Source of the DNA: Rhodamnia argentea
Taxonomy: Eukaryota > Streptophyta > Magnoliopsida > Myrtales > Myrtaceae
Assembly: GCF_020921035.1 (NCBI RefSeq)
Contig: NC_063152.1
Location: forward strand, 18,490,001 to 18,554,000
Direction: 5' to 3'
DNA: 64,000 bases
A program made the position numbers and the translations under genes. Positions 39,224-50,740 of the stretch are shown one piece after another (within the stretch, counting starts at the first letter, position 1; every line of letters starts with the position of its first letter). The notes beneath the pieces are model-generated. The model had not been told where the DNA came from and ran no database searches. It saw only the letters and a list, made by a program, of their open reading frames with translations.

Positions 39224-39889
39224 ATGGTGACAGAAGAAGCAAAAGTGAAAATCAATAGATTTGAGGGGAAGGACTTTGGTTTCTGGAAGATGAAAATTGA
39301 AGACTATCTACATCAAATGAAGCTACACTTGCCCCTATCCGGGGAGAAACCGGAGACGATCAAGCAAGTTGATTGGGAATTGCTAGATAGACGAGCGCCG
39401 GGTGCTATTCGGCTGACGTTAGCTCGTAACGTCGTGTTTAATATCGTTAAAGAGAAAACCATTGCGGGTTTGATGAAAGCCCTGTCGGATATGTACGAGA
39501 AGCCCTCTGCGATCAACAAAGTTTATTTGATGCAACGTCTGTTTGATTTGAAGATGAGTGAAGGTGCGTCGGTTGCTAAACATATCAATGAATCTAATGT
39601 GATCGTTAGTCAATTGAGTTCAGTTGATATTGATTTTGAAGATGAGGTATGTACTTTGATTCTATTATCCTCATTGCACGATAGCTGGAATACTATCATT
39701 ACTGCTGTTAGTAATTCCTCTGGGTCAACAAGTTTAACGTTTGATGGTATTCGAGATTTGATTCTAAGTGAGGATATTTGTAGAAGAGAATCTGGCGAAT
39801 GCGTATCTACCGCTTTAGTAGGTGAAAATAGAGGAAAAACTAATACTCGTGGTAGTAGAAGTAGTATGAACTCAAATAGACGCAGTTAG
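39224..39889 (+). CDS. Copia gag polyprotein N-terminal part
   Basis: 221-aa uninterrupted frame: MVTEEAKVKINRFEGKDFGF, WKMKIEDYLHQMKLHLPLSG, then YEKPSAINKVYLMQRLFDLK and LLSSLHDSWNTIITAVSN. This is the UBN2-type gag domain that forms the particle shell. A stop (TAG at 39887-39889) separates it from the zinc knuckle YWNCGKRGHLRRNC just downstream, so the full gag-pol frame is broken by this single nonsense codon and another at about 40170. Confidence 0.88.
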   Translation: MVTEEAKVKINRFEGKDFGFWKMKIEDYLHQMKLHLPLSGEKPETIKQVDWELLDRRAPGAIRLTLARNVVFNIVKEKTIAGLMKALSDMYEKPSAINKVYLMQRLFDLKMSEGASVAKHINESNVIVSQLSSVDIDFEDEVCTLILLSSLHDSWNTIITAVSNSSGSTSLTFDGIRDLILSEDICRRESGECVSTALVGENRGKTNTRGSRSSMNSNRRS

Positions 39890-40171
39890 TCGAGGACTAG
39901 TGGTGTTATCTATTGGAATTGTGGCAAGAGAGGGCATCTTAGAAGGAATTGCTTAAAGCTGAAAAGCGAGAAAAGTAAGGAAATTAGAGTTGAATCTGCA
40001 GATGATATTGCAGCTATAGTAGAAAATTCTGATGGTGTTAATGGTGTCTTGTCTCGTCTTGAGAATTCGTCATTTGACGGATGGATTATGGATTATGGTT
40101 GTTCTTTTCATGCTACACCAAACGAGAACTGGTTTGCTACTTATCGGTGCACGGATAGTAGTAAAGTGTAG

Positions 40172-41149
40172 TTGGGGAACAACGCTGAATGCGATGTTGT
40201 GGGTGTTGGTGATGTTAAAATCGGGATGCATGATGGTATTGTGAGGACATTGATCGGAGTAAGATACATTCCGGAATTGAAAAAGAACTTAATTTCCTTA
40301 AGTGCTCTAGATTCATTTGGATGCGGGTATTCTTCACAAGATGGAGTTCTGAAGATTGTTCGAGGTGCCCTGGTGATAATAAAAGGAATCAAGTATGGTG
40401 GCCTGTATGAACTTCAAGGTGAGACATTGATAGGTTTCGCTCCGGAGACGTCGACATCCGTTCGAGAGTCTAACAACTACTCAAAGAAGACTTGGGTGTT
40501 CGTGCCGGTGCACAAGTTTGATGCTATTGTCGGAAATACGCGGTTGAGAGCTTTGATCGAGGTGGAGACTGCTATGTCGATCAAGCATTTGCAAACCGAC
40601 AGTAGCATGGAGTTCTACTCGAAGCTGGTAAATAAATTCTACATGACAAAGGGCATAGTGAAACACCGCACTAGTGTCAGTAGACCACAACAATTTGCAG
40701 AATTGATGAGCAGAACATTACTAGAGATAACTCGTAAAATAATCTCTAGTGTTGGTATGGCTAGAAGAATTCTAGCGGATGTGCTTGGTATGGCAATCTA
40801 CCCGATGAATAGATCTTCATCAACTGCGATAAGATATCGGACTCCCGAAAAAGTGTGCTCAAGTAACGTTGCTAATTATTATACTTTTATAATGTTTGAT
40901 TACCCGTGTTATTATCGAGTAAGTAATAGTAAGCTCAATGTGAGAGCAAGGTGCATATTCCATGGCTATGCACGAGGTGAATGTGACTATCAATTGTGGT
41001 GCCCGAATATAAATTCGCCTATTCGCCACGGAAAAGTTACCTTTGATGAGTCTCCAGTACTTCAAGCTAGGTATGATTGTAGCGGTGTTAATACGGATTT
41101 GGACGTATTCAGCTTGAGGTGGAGTTGCAACCAGAAACTCCCGAGGTAG
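40172..41149 (+). pseudogene. Chimeric Copia pre-integrase/integrase frame with internal deletions
   Basis: 325 codons without a stop. It reads MHDGIVRTLIGVRYIPELKK then NLISLSALDSFGCGYSS (protease to pre-integrase linker), jumps to TWVFVPVHKFDAIVGNTRLR and IKHLQTDSSMEFYSKLVN (integrase middle, with the second catalytic Asp in QTDSS), then MNRSSSTAIRYRTPEKV and ARCIFHGYARGECDYQLWCP (integrase C-terminus). The HHCC zinc-binding part and the first catalytic Asp are absent. The deletions kept the frame open. Confidence 0.8.
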
Positions 41150-41524
41150 TGGATACTAGCGCAAGAATCGACACAGATGGTGCTTGTAGCGAAATGGAGC
41201 CTGTAGAGCCGGCGATTGCTGTAATTGCTTATATTGATAAGGTACATGTTCGATCTCCCGATAAATATGGATGCAATGGTGGTTTTGCTTTATCCGCAAT
41301 TAAGGAGCTTGTGTCAGAATGTCCTTGTAGAGCCGTTAAAGATGCATGTTCGGTTGGTATTCTGATGAGGTCCACGGTTCTGGCGAAGTTCAAGCGCGGC
41401 TTGGACTTGGATGATATCCGTGGCGGTTGAGCCCATAGGGAATGTGGGAGAGTAGTAGCAGATGATGTTCGGATTATAGCGAAGCAATTGTGACATGGCT
41501 CAAACGTCGAGCCAAGGTGGAGAT

Positions 41525-42338
41525 TGTTGAATTTATGTCTCGAGTTTGAACCCAATAGATTGAACTTGATCCGAATTGATTTAGATACGCATGAAACTTG
41601 AAAGTCGAATTTTGCGGTTTCGAAAATCGCTTGAGCGTTAGAGTCCACTTTAATTTTGTTCACGTTGGAGTCAAAGTGGATGAGAACTTTGACTGTGGAA
41701 AGAAAAACAATAAAGTAAAGGAAAGTGGGGGCTTGTGGATGAGTCAGAAAGAGAAAACAAAAAAATAAAAGATTCTGAAAAATCTACTTTCCTGTACGGT
41801 GGAATAATGGTCAGCAAAGATAAGAAGAAATCAAATATCTTATCCTTGCAGAAGTCGGTTTTGGATTTCCTAGGGCACGGTGCATATATAAGAGCCGCGA
41901 ACAACGTGAAGAATATAGAGCGCCGATTGTTGATCCAAGGAAGAGGAACTTCTTGAAGTGCCGTTTCTAAGTGAGTGCTTGACATTGGAACTTCGTTTTG
42001 TTCGTGAAATTACATCAAGAACTCAAGTGTCGAAACCAATTAAATCTTGAGGTTAGATTTGTATAATTCTTTTGCGAGATTGAGAGATTATTTCTCTAGG
42101 AATTGAGGGCTAAACACTGTGAGCGTTCTTGGATGTAATTGGGGTTTGGGAAATACCGAGAGTGTTTGAGTTACTCGAGTTTGGTCCGTAATCTCCGTGT
42201 ATCGCTCGTTCTATAGTGGAATTCGTTGCTACTCTTTCCGTGGATGTAAGTCTCTACGACCGAACCACGTATATCCGGTATCCAATTTATTTTCTTGTTC
42301 TGCCTATTTATTGTTCGATCGCTTGGTTCTGCGCAACA
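41525..42338 (+). repeat. 3' LTR of the young Copia derivative
   Basis: 814 bp, follows the purine tract GGTGGAGA. Differs from the 5' LTR at a few per cent of positions (for example GATCGAAC versus GATTGAAC near the start). Confidence 0.93.
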
Positions 42339-42469
42339 ATTATATTTCAAGACAAAGAAAATAGATTGCAGGAACTCTACCCATTTTTTGAGTTTGTCAT
42401 AGCACTAATATATTGCACAAACTCATGATCATCGTGAGGAACAAATTGTTTAGGCCTCAAGTAATGACT

Positions 42470-42715
42470 TTAGTGATCAAGAACCCTTATGATTGCATAG
42501 AACTTCTTGTTGTAGGTAGAATAACTCCACGTCGACCCTATTAGCTTTTCACTGAAATATGCTAGAGACATGTGGGCTTGGGTGAGACCAGCTCCAATGG
42601 CGACTCTATTTGCATTGCGTCCAATCTCAAACATTTTATAAAATTCTGGAAGGGCAAGTAAAAGAGACTCGAAATTTCCCTTTTTCATGCATTCAGCAAT
42701 GTCGACTGTTGACAT
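42470..42715 (-). pseudogene. Gypsy reverse transcriptase / RNase H junction remnant
   Basis: Includes ECMKKGNFESLLLALPEF, IGRNANRVAIGAGLTQ (degenerate first RNase H Asp region) and AYFSEKLIGSTWSYSTYNKK FYAIIRVLDH. Typical of the start of Ty3/Gypsy RNase H. Confidence 0.85.
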
Positions 42716-42900
42716 CTTAGTAATCAGTCGACAACTAGTCTTGCGAGTTGATAACTAGAACGTAAAATAGACATCTTCAAATTTGGACCCATCGAATTAC
42801 ACTATGGCCGGAATTTGTGTTTTGCTCGCATGCGTAACGATTAAGCGGCCTCAATCAATGAATGTGAAGTTGGGCTTGAGAATTGCTCCATCAAACCCGA

Positions 42901-44149
42901 TGCTCTGGCATCAGATTCTCGTACTATCAATCAGACCATAAACATCCATTGTCCCTTTCTCATCAGAAAAGAGGCACTTCCCATCGTCTCATTTTTTTTC
43001 CCTATTCAGACAGATAACTCTTCATGGCGTGTGCCTTTCCTCTCGTCTCTTTCAAGAAACGATAAGCTGATTTTGCCATTAGCTTAGGTCACAATTTTTC
43101 ACATGGGGCCGCACAAATTTGTCTATTCTTCTTTTTACTTTAATTGGGATATCATTCTCAGTGGCATCGAAGTTCCAAATACCAAGATCAATCTCCATCC
43201 ATGAATTCTGACACTCAACTCATCAATTATTGCCTTAGCAGTGCCAAATTGAACCCAAAGGAATCCCAATATATTCATCAGGTCATGAGCATTCTCATCT
43301 GTAGCTGCGAACGATGAAAGGAGTCATATGTAGGAAGATGGTGAAATGCCATTGATTCTGCCATCTCTAATGGCTTCAGATATCAGCGGAGAAGGCCCAT
43401 CAAGCATAACAGTGAATTGAAAGAGTGAGAGAGGATCCTCTGGCCTTAGTCCCAAACTAGGTTTAACAAAACCAGCTTCTTTCCCTGTAGTAACACAAGC
43501 CCATATAGGCTCACATCCTACAAAGCTTGTTCGAAAGAATCCTATTTGACCTAATGTTAAGCAAATGATAATAGAGGGCTCATTGTACCGCGAGTTTTAT
43601 GTCGAGCTGAGTTCAAGCGCGATTGTACCTGTCCCAAAAAATAAATAAGAAAAACGTACTTTTAAAACCTAAAATTGAAGGAGGAAAATATAGAAAGAAA
43701 TAAAGTACCTTTGCATCAATGAACACCACCCCGATTGCAAGAACATTATCCAAAAAGTCCTAAATCTATTGCAATTTTACTAATTCATTCTTAAACTTTT
43801 TAACTTTGTCGATTCAATTCTAAACCTTTTTGTTTTAAAAAAAATTAAACATTTTCACTTGTTGTCAATTAAATCCTATTGGTCGAAAATCGCTGACATA
43901 GATGCTAATTATTATGTGGCACACCTTGTCCGCGATCGGCAAGGTGTCATGGCCCTTGTAATTAATTAAGCTAATCCTCTTTGATAAAACAAAGAACATT
44001 GAAAAGGGGCTAGGGGCTACCAACATACGATAATCAGTTAGGAAACTTAGGGCGACCCAAATTAGTCAAAAATATGTATTCTGGTTGAAATCAGGTGAAA
44101 CGAAATAACCTAGATTAGCTAATTCTCATACCACGATCAATCACCCAAG
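42901..44149. other. Spacer with an unrecognised decayed coding fragment
   Basis: On the minus strand 43580-43150 reads almost without stops: IGFFRTSFVGCEPIWACVTT, KEAGFVKPSLGLRPEDPLSL, FQFTVMLDGPSPLISEAIRD, one stop, then DENAHDLMNILGFLWVQF. It looks like real protein but I do not recognise the family; it could be a gene relic or part of an element. 43742-43960 is half of an AATTACCAAAA-type MITE (AAAGTCCTAAATC). Confidence 0.4.
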
Positions 44150-47100
44150 GACAAAGAAAACGATTTCCGGGAAATTATTTTTCAGAAACGGTTTGTATTC
44201 CTTTGTTTGGCGATATGTAGCCGGAAATATTTCCCAGTGTTTGAATCTCACTTGAAAAATAATTTCAATCTCACGACTTTATCTCGAGGCCAAAAGATCA
44301 AATGCTAAATAAATTTTTTTTCTGTTATATAACTTTTTTATGTTATAACAATTATTTTTATATAACAAAGAGATGAGATGTGCTAATTACTTGTGGATGC
44401 ATAATTTATTCATGACTGAACATTTGGTAATTATGGTTAAGATACATTTTATTTTTCGCTTTATGTTGAAAAGGCCCATCTTAGATAAGTAAACCTAGCG
44501 AATATGATCTTTCAAGGAACGGTTCTCATATAGCACGTAGCAATGATGTACATTTTGTGAAAACTGAAATGCAAACGAACTTTAAGATACAAGTACTAGA
44601 CGCATTTTTAATGACCCAGTGAGATCCCCTTTTTCCTATTGGGGGTAGAACCTTCTATTCCCATTGTTGTAGTTTAAAGCCTCTCCAGTCTCCTAAGCCA
44701 AGTAAAGCACATGGCTAAACTCGATTGGATGATCCAAAAAAAAAAACATGATGAGATTGTGTGCATTCGATGAAGTAGAGAAGTGAACCTTTTTCTTCTT
44801 CCTCTGCAAGGTCGAGCCCGTCGGGATCTAGAGAGGTAGCCAGCAAGGCTCGATCTCATGTGGCTCATCGCTGGCCATCGCCGAAGCTCATTGGTCAAAA
44901 GTGTTTTCATTTCTTTAGATTACGAATTCACTTTCTTTATTTTATGCATTAATTTTCCGTTGACTAAGTCATTTTCAATTAACCAAACAAGTAAAAGTCC
45001 GAAAAATCAATTCACATAAAACACTTTCACTAGGGAGAAGAATACCAGGAGTACTAAAAGTTGTGTATGATGCTCACTTTAGTGCTAAAAGTTTCCCTCA
45101 AATCACTTAAATGCCAAAATTTTTAAAAAACGATCACTTAAAAGTCAACTCCAATTTGCTTGCCCGAAATTCCGACGTGACTTTTTTAATTAATATTTGA
45201 AGCCGATGTCGCACATCGGAAGTCCCATCGATAATAAAAAAAGAAGAAGATGAAAGTTGAAAAAATATAATAAAAATTAAAATAAAAACTTAATTAGATT
45301 AAAAAAATATAAAAAGCTAAAAATTAAAAAATTTAAATTATATATAAAATTAAATCTAATACTTCCCTTAATTTAAAAAAAAATGAAAAAACTAAAATTA
45401 GATTTAAAATTTGCTAAAACATAAATTTTTTAAAATAGAAATTTTTATTTGAATTAATTTTTAAAAATAGGTTTAAAAAAATTTAACAAAAAAAGGGGCG
45501 AACCAGGCGGCAAGAAATTTATTTAAAATATTTTACCTTTTTTTAAATTTTTAAATTTTAAATTTTAAATTTTATATATTGAAATTTTAATTTTTTAAAT
45601 TAGTTTCCCTTTTTAATTTTTTTAAAAAATTATAATTTTTCTGAAAAAATAATTTTTTTTAATTTCCTACCCCCTTTTTAAATTTTTAACCTATTTTTTG
45701 TTAAATTTTTAAGCTTATTTTTAAATTTAATATAAATAAAATTTGTCTTTAAAAATATTTTAGCAATTTTTAAATCTAATTTTAATTTTTAATTTTTTTT
45801 AAAGTTGAGAAGCTCACGTGGGCTTATTTTTTTTTATTTAAATAATGCCACTTTATATCAAAAATTTAATTATAAATGCCACGTATTAATTTTGATTGAA
45901 ATATCTCGCCGGAGGTAAGTGATCTTTTTTTTTTTTTCCCTTTTTGGCACTAATTTTGACCAAAGTATATCGCCGGAGTCAATTGATAGTTTTTTCTCCG
46001 ATTTGGCACTTAAGTGATCTGGCGAAAATTTTTAGTACTAAAGTGAGCGCCATATATAATTTTTGACACTTCTAGTATTTTTCTCTTTTTTACTGAAACA
46101 AACACAGGCTAATATATATATTTTCAGCATCCAGATATAAAACTCGTGTTGATTTGAAATCGGTTGCTAGAAAAATTGATACATGACTCTTCCCAAACAG
46201 GAATAAATGACCGACGATTTCCATTTAAATCAAATTCAGGCACAAAACATTTTCATATGGCCCCGTGACTAAGTTGAACACGTATTAAAAGTTTAGAGAT
46301 CACATTGAATAATTTAAAAATTCAGAAACGGCAATGCACGTTGGGCTAAATTTGAAGAATCACATTTCGATGTAGCTAATATAATAAACATAACTTAGAG
46401 ATTACTGGAGATGTGTCACGTCATGATTGATGTGCATGTCTGTCTTGCCACATCACTTAACCCTAAGAATTCATAACCAACTTTCTTTGGCGCATTACAT
46501 TAGATTATTTTACGTAATCCATCTACTAGATTTCGTGCTCACGCTAAATTGCGTGTTTACAACCTAAATTGTTGGTGAAGGTCTAAACCAAGTAAAATAA
46601 GATGTGAATATATTAAGAAAAAATGATAATGAGAAAAATGAACTGTGAAATTAAGTAGTAAAACCAGCCAACTTTGTTTAGTGAAAGTGTTTTCATGAAA
46701 TTGGTTGTTCGGACTTTCATCCTTTTAGTTCGCCGTTAATGACTTAGTGAGTGAAAAACACTTTCCGATTAACGAAAAATTCATCCATACAATCAAGAAA
46801 GTGAATTCCCCAATCTAAAGAGGTGAAAACACTTTTCGGAATTACTCATCTCGATTTTTTAATATATATTATAGTACTTTGATATTATTTTTTTAAAAAT
46901 TTAATATTATCTTATTTTCTTGTTCTTTTCTTTATATTTTTTTTTCTTCCTCCCTCGAAGTCGCCGTTGGCTGCAGTCGGCTAGTTGCAGTGGAGGAGAA
47001 GAAAAAAAAAGAAAGAAAAAGAAGAAATAAAAAATAAAAGAACACCAAAAATAGTTTGATAATTTGATTTTTTTATAGATAAAATCATGAGATTAAAATC

Positions 47101-47220
47101 ATTTTTCAAATGAGATCCAAACACCGAAAAATATTTTTGGTCACATATCACCAAACAAAGAAAAAGAATTTCTGAAAAATAATTTTTTGAAAATCGTTTT
47201 CCTTGTTCATGGAGTTTTCC
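44150..47220. mobile_element. Large nested palindromic element
   Basis: The outer arms pair: AAAGAAAACGATTTCCGGGA with GGGAAATTATTTTTCAGAAA at 44152-44200 against AAAAATAATTTTTTGAAAAT and CGTTTTCCTTG at 47178-47212 (inverted). Second arms pair at 44885-45030 (AAGTGTTTTCATTTCTTTAG, AATTCACTTTCTT, AAAGTCCGAA) against 46670-46845. A third inverted pair at 45033-45130 / 45990-46086 (TCACTTTAGTGCTAAAA against TTTTTAGTACTAAAGTGAGC) is a MITE nested at the centre, with an AT-only core of about 600 bp. No coding. Confidence 0.65.
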
Positions 47221-48270
47221 GCCAAACGAACGACCCTAAAAGTTTGAAATTTACAAAATTTCCTCAAATTATAGATAACTGGAGTAAGATATTAAGGGAA
47301 CTTGAGGAAGAATAAAGGGAATCAATTGCCTAAAATGTGGGAACCTCTCCTCTTTATAGAATAGATAGTGCAAAACCGGATGCTAATGCCAACAATAGGT
47401 GACATGTATATCTTGAACTACGGAAAAATAGTTTTCCAAAAGGCTACAAATGAGGCACTACTCTTTGTCGGCTCCTACCACTCGTCTCTCGTTTGCTCAT
47501 CGAGTGCGTCCCTTGCCCTCAAATTGGTTGTTTAGGACGCATAACGTTTCTGATTCTATGTTTTTCTATTCTTTTTCTGTTTGTTTGGAAATGTAAATTG
47601 ATTTTTGTTCTCATAAATAAAAATAAGAAGTAAAAAAAAAAACTTCTTTATTTTCAAGAACAAAAAGAGAAATAATGTCATTTTAGAAAAACAAGTTCAA
47701 TTTAACTTAATGCTCATCTTTACAATCATGAGTCTACTGCCCTTGCCACCCATCGCCGATCGCCACCGTCGGTCGCCGCAACAACTCACAGGTCCCCATT
47801 GCCTCCACCGACAATTTGATAATCAAATAAAATGTTGAGAATTTGAAATTTTTAGGATTGTACTAAACACACTTATGTTCTTTTTCTATTTAGACAATAG
47901 AAATTTTGTGCAATTATCAAACACGCTCTTCTGCTCGTAAACCGTTTTCAAAACAGAATAAAAAAAATTATTTTGCTAAAAAATTGTTCCCATGAATTGA
48001 AACGTTACCAAACGCACCCTTCATAACACGCACGAACTTGAAGGTGAAAAAGCAAGCAATAGAAGCCATCAATCAATTCAATGATGAACTAGTGCGAGGA
48101 AAAGATAGAAAATAATAAGATCCAAGATTTATTTGACATGGACTCATCACAATAACTAAGAGGGGGCGGATCGATTGTTTATTGAAACATTTGAAAGTTT
48201 TTTACGTGGACACTATGCCTAAGTGTATTGAAAGTTGCGTGATTAAACAAGTTAGATTCTTCTACTATAA

Positions 48271-48318
<48 letters not shown>

Positions 48319-50100
48319 AGAAGAAGAAGAAGAAGAAGAATCAAGATTCCGACGTACGGTGGTTCGACTGATCCACTTGCCTACTCCACTCATCTAGCTT
48401 TAACAGTCCCAATCAGACTGAAATTCATTATGCAATTACAAGAAGCTTGGTCGCTTGACTGTGCTTTCTTCTACTCGTAGCTATTTCACTTCTACGGATA
48501 GAAACAACAATGGAATCAGATGACACCCGGGAGAATTACCGAAACAATCCTAAACTTATTTTAATTTTGCTAATTCCGTCCTAAACTTTGTTATTATTTT
48601 TTTTACCAATTCAGGCTTAAACATTTTACATTTGTGCTAATTCAATCAATCCGATTAATTTTGACCGGTCAACGCCGACGTGGACTCTGTTAAATAATAT
48701 TTTATTTTTTTCTTTAGATTTTTTGTTTTTTTACCTCCACCTGGGGCCAGGATGCCCTCACCCGGACTAGGCAAGGGCCAAGATGCCATCACCCGGGCCG
48801 GCGACGGCCGCAGTGCATTACATGATATGTCTATGAATATACATCAAAATCGATTTTTCTTGTAAAGACATGTGAATGTTGATTCTTCTGCAAAAAAATC
48901 TATCCATTTCATCTATTACAAGTACTTGCAATGACAGAGAGCGAACCTTCTCCCCATTATTTTCATCAGCGAATAGATGTAGTAGAGGAATGTTTTGACT
49001 ACCAAGCCTACGTATCACCTCCGCCGTACACTTCAGTACTAATTCGAGGTTTATAATAGTGAGCCTATGTGTTGTTCAACATCTATACACACACACACAC
49101 ACACACCACGGTTGGCCAATGTTTTGCTCTGTCTTGTGAACTATGTTCGGTAATGATGTCACAAATAGAGAATTAGTCACAACATTTAACCACACACTTG
49201 TACCCGCTTTTGCAAGAATGTTAGTGACATATATCAATCTATTCTCGGGACACATCATAGCAAAACCGTGAATCGGGCCAACTAATCTCATGTCATTGCT
49301 TGGAGAACGGCTGTTCAGACATAACCGTTGGCGCCAACTCGAAGGTTGCTGTTTTATTTGAATAGTAATCCCACGTTCTTGGAATATAACTGGTCCTAGA
49401 ACATGGCTCTGCTTTCAAATCTCAAAAACCCTGATTTCTTTTTCTTTTTAATCTGCATCGGACATCAGATTAACCAATATTTTTATCTCCTAATCACAAG
49501 TGTCGACCGAAACATATGTCGTTATTTGAGGAAAATCCGAATAAAATGGACACGATGGTCGGGCCATCAACTAATAGATCCCAATACGCGAACAAGATAT
49601 TCAAATTCACCTTGGAGGGACAATGAACGGTTTTACTCGAGCGATGAATCGGTGATTAGGAGTTGACAAACCACGTCATGCAAACGCAAGACGACCAATC
49701 TGATTATAATGAAAGTGACTTATCACATTGATATCCTACAAGTGATGTGATAAACTGTTACCGAATTACAATTGCTACTCGCTTACTTAGATCCTAAGCA
49801 TCCGCTTGCAGCATGCGAAGCTATGTCGATCATGATGGCAGATCAAACATCGCTCTCTCGTGCAGCACATATATTAGCATCTCATTAACAAGTGCACAAC
49901 GAACATTGTTTCATTCAATTACAAAAAAGCAAAGCTTTGATTTTCGGATCATTTCTTACGTAGGACGAGAACAACAAATCTTCTTCATTTAATTGCTTAA
50001 TAAGTGTTGACAGCTATCATAATGACATTACTTTTCGATGATTATCCGCCATAAGCATAAAGCACAACGAAACAAAAAAATATTGCACAAGATAATTAAA
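47221..50100. other. Spacer without genes
   Basis: Contains a GA/GAA microsatellite (48272-48340), half of an AATTACC-family MITE with its GC-rich core (48536-48830), and a short AC run (49087-49107). No open frame resembles a known protein. Confidence 0.55.
48272..48340 (+). repeat. Compound (GA)n(AGA)n microsatellite
   Basis: About 21 GA units followed by 8 GAA units. Confidence 0.95.
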
Positions 50101-50115
50101 TGTAGAAAATATCTA

Positions 50116-50740
50116 AGGAAAATTTTAAATAAGGGTCGAAGTGCTCTTATTTTTGTCCAATAAGTGCTTGAAATGCTCTTATTTTCTCAAATAAGGATAT
50201 AAAGTGAACCTTGTTTCAAATAAGAGTTTGAAGTTGCCATGTAGTTTGAAAAAATGACCCGATCTTGAGGGCATTTTCGTCCTTTAATTTTTAATTTTTC
50301 AATTTTTTAAAAAATTAAAAAAAAAAAGAGCCCACGAGCAGGGGGGTTGGCATACCCTCGCTAGAACCAAGAGAGGGCCATTTGCCGGACTTGGGTGGGG
50401 GACTGGCGACCCTCGTCCGGACTTGGGCGAGCCGGTCCGCAAGGTCACCGGCGATCTCGCCTCTATGTGTGCGTGTATACGTGTCTCCGTGTGTGTGTGT
50501 GTGTGTTTTTTTTTTTTAATTTGTTAATTTTTAATAAAAATAGAAAAAAGGAAAAAAATAGAAAAAAATCAAATGACGAAAATGCCCTTCGGGTGAGATC
50601 CTTTTTTGATACTATTTGATCACTTCATACCCTTATTTGAAATTGCTATGCCATTTCAAGTCCTTATTTGAAATAAAATTTATTTTATATTTTTATTTGA
50701 GAAAATAAGAATATTTGGAGATCTTATTTGGAATTTTCCT
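50116..50740 (+). mobile_element. 625-bp fold-back MITE
   Basis: Left end AGGAAAATTTTAAATAAGG and right end CTTATTTGGAATTTTCCT are inverted copies. The flanks AAATATCTA and AAATTCCTA agree at 7 of 9 positions, as for a Mutator-type 9-bp duplication. The core is GC-rich (CGACCCTCGTCCGG, GGCGATCTCGCC) and includes a TG run (50489-50505). Confidence 0.8.

Larger units (their letters stand above)
38371..42338 (+). mobile_element. Young Copia derivative lacking reverse transcriptase
   Basis: LTRs of 813 and 814 bp (38371-39183, 41525-42338) start TGTTGAATTTATGTCTCGAG and end CAACA, about 95% alike. ATTAT flanks both sides (38366-38370, 42339-42343). Removing it restores the Gypsy frame FVLKYNVDKTNVAVDALSRK on the other strand. 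The internal part is only 2.34 kb: primer site TGGTATCATAGCC (39186), gag (39224-39889), CCHC knuckle YWNCGKRGHLRRNC, protease motif region WIMDYGCSFHATPNE, then a 325-aa frame (40172-41149) that joins pre-integrase sequence to the distal integrase. The catalytic front of the integrase, the reverse transcriptase and RNase H are missing, so it depends on a relative for movement. Confidence 0.92.
34400..42900 (-). mobile_element. Ty3/Gypsy retrotransposon remnant, split by later insertions
   Basis: Read on the minus strand from 42.9 kb downward: an LTR-like piece (42721-42900, sharing ATCTTCAAA(T/C)TTGG with 34640-34760), reverse transcriptase/RNase H (42715-42470, AYFSEKLIGSTWSYSTYNKK), then FVLKYNVDKTNVAVDALSRK across the Copia insertion, integrase (37835-37590, [13 protein letters not shown] and [16 protein letters not shown]), LSYAEFAYNRSPSYTLGQS and the pol end RIGGNAYTVDLPKEYD (about 34990-35040). 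Gag, protease and most of the reverse transcriptase are absent, so a large internal deletion brought the LTR next to RNase H. Stops and frameshifts throughout. It hosts the Copia derivative at 38371-42338 and the LTR/LINE block at 35126-37269. Confidence 0.85.
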
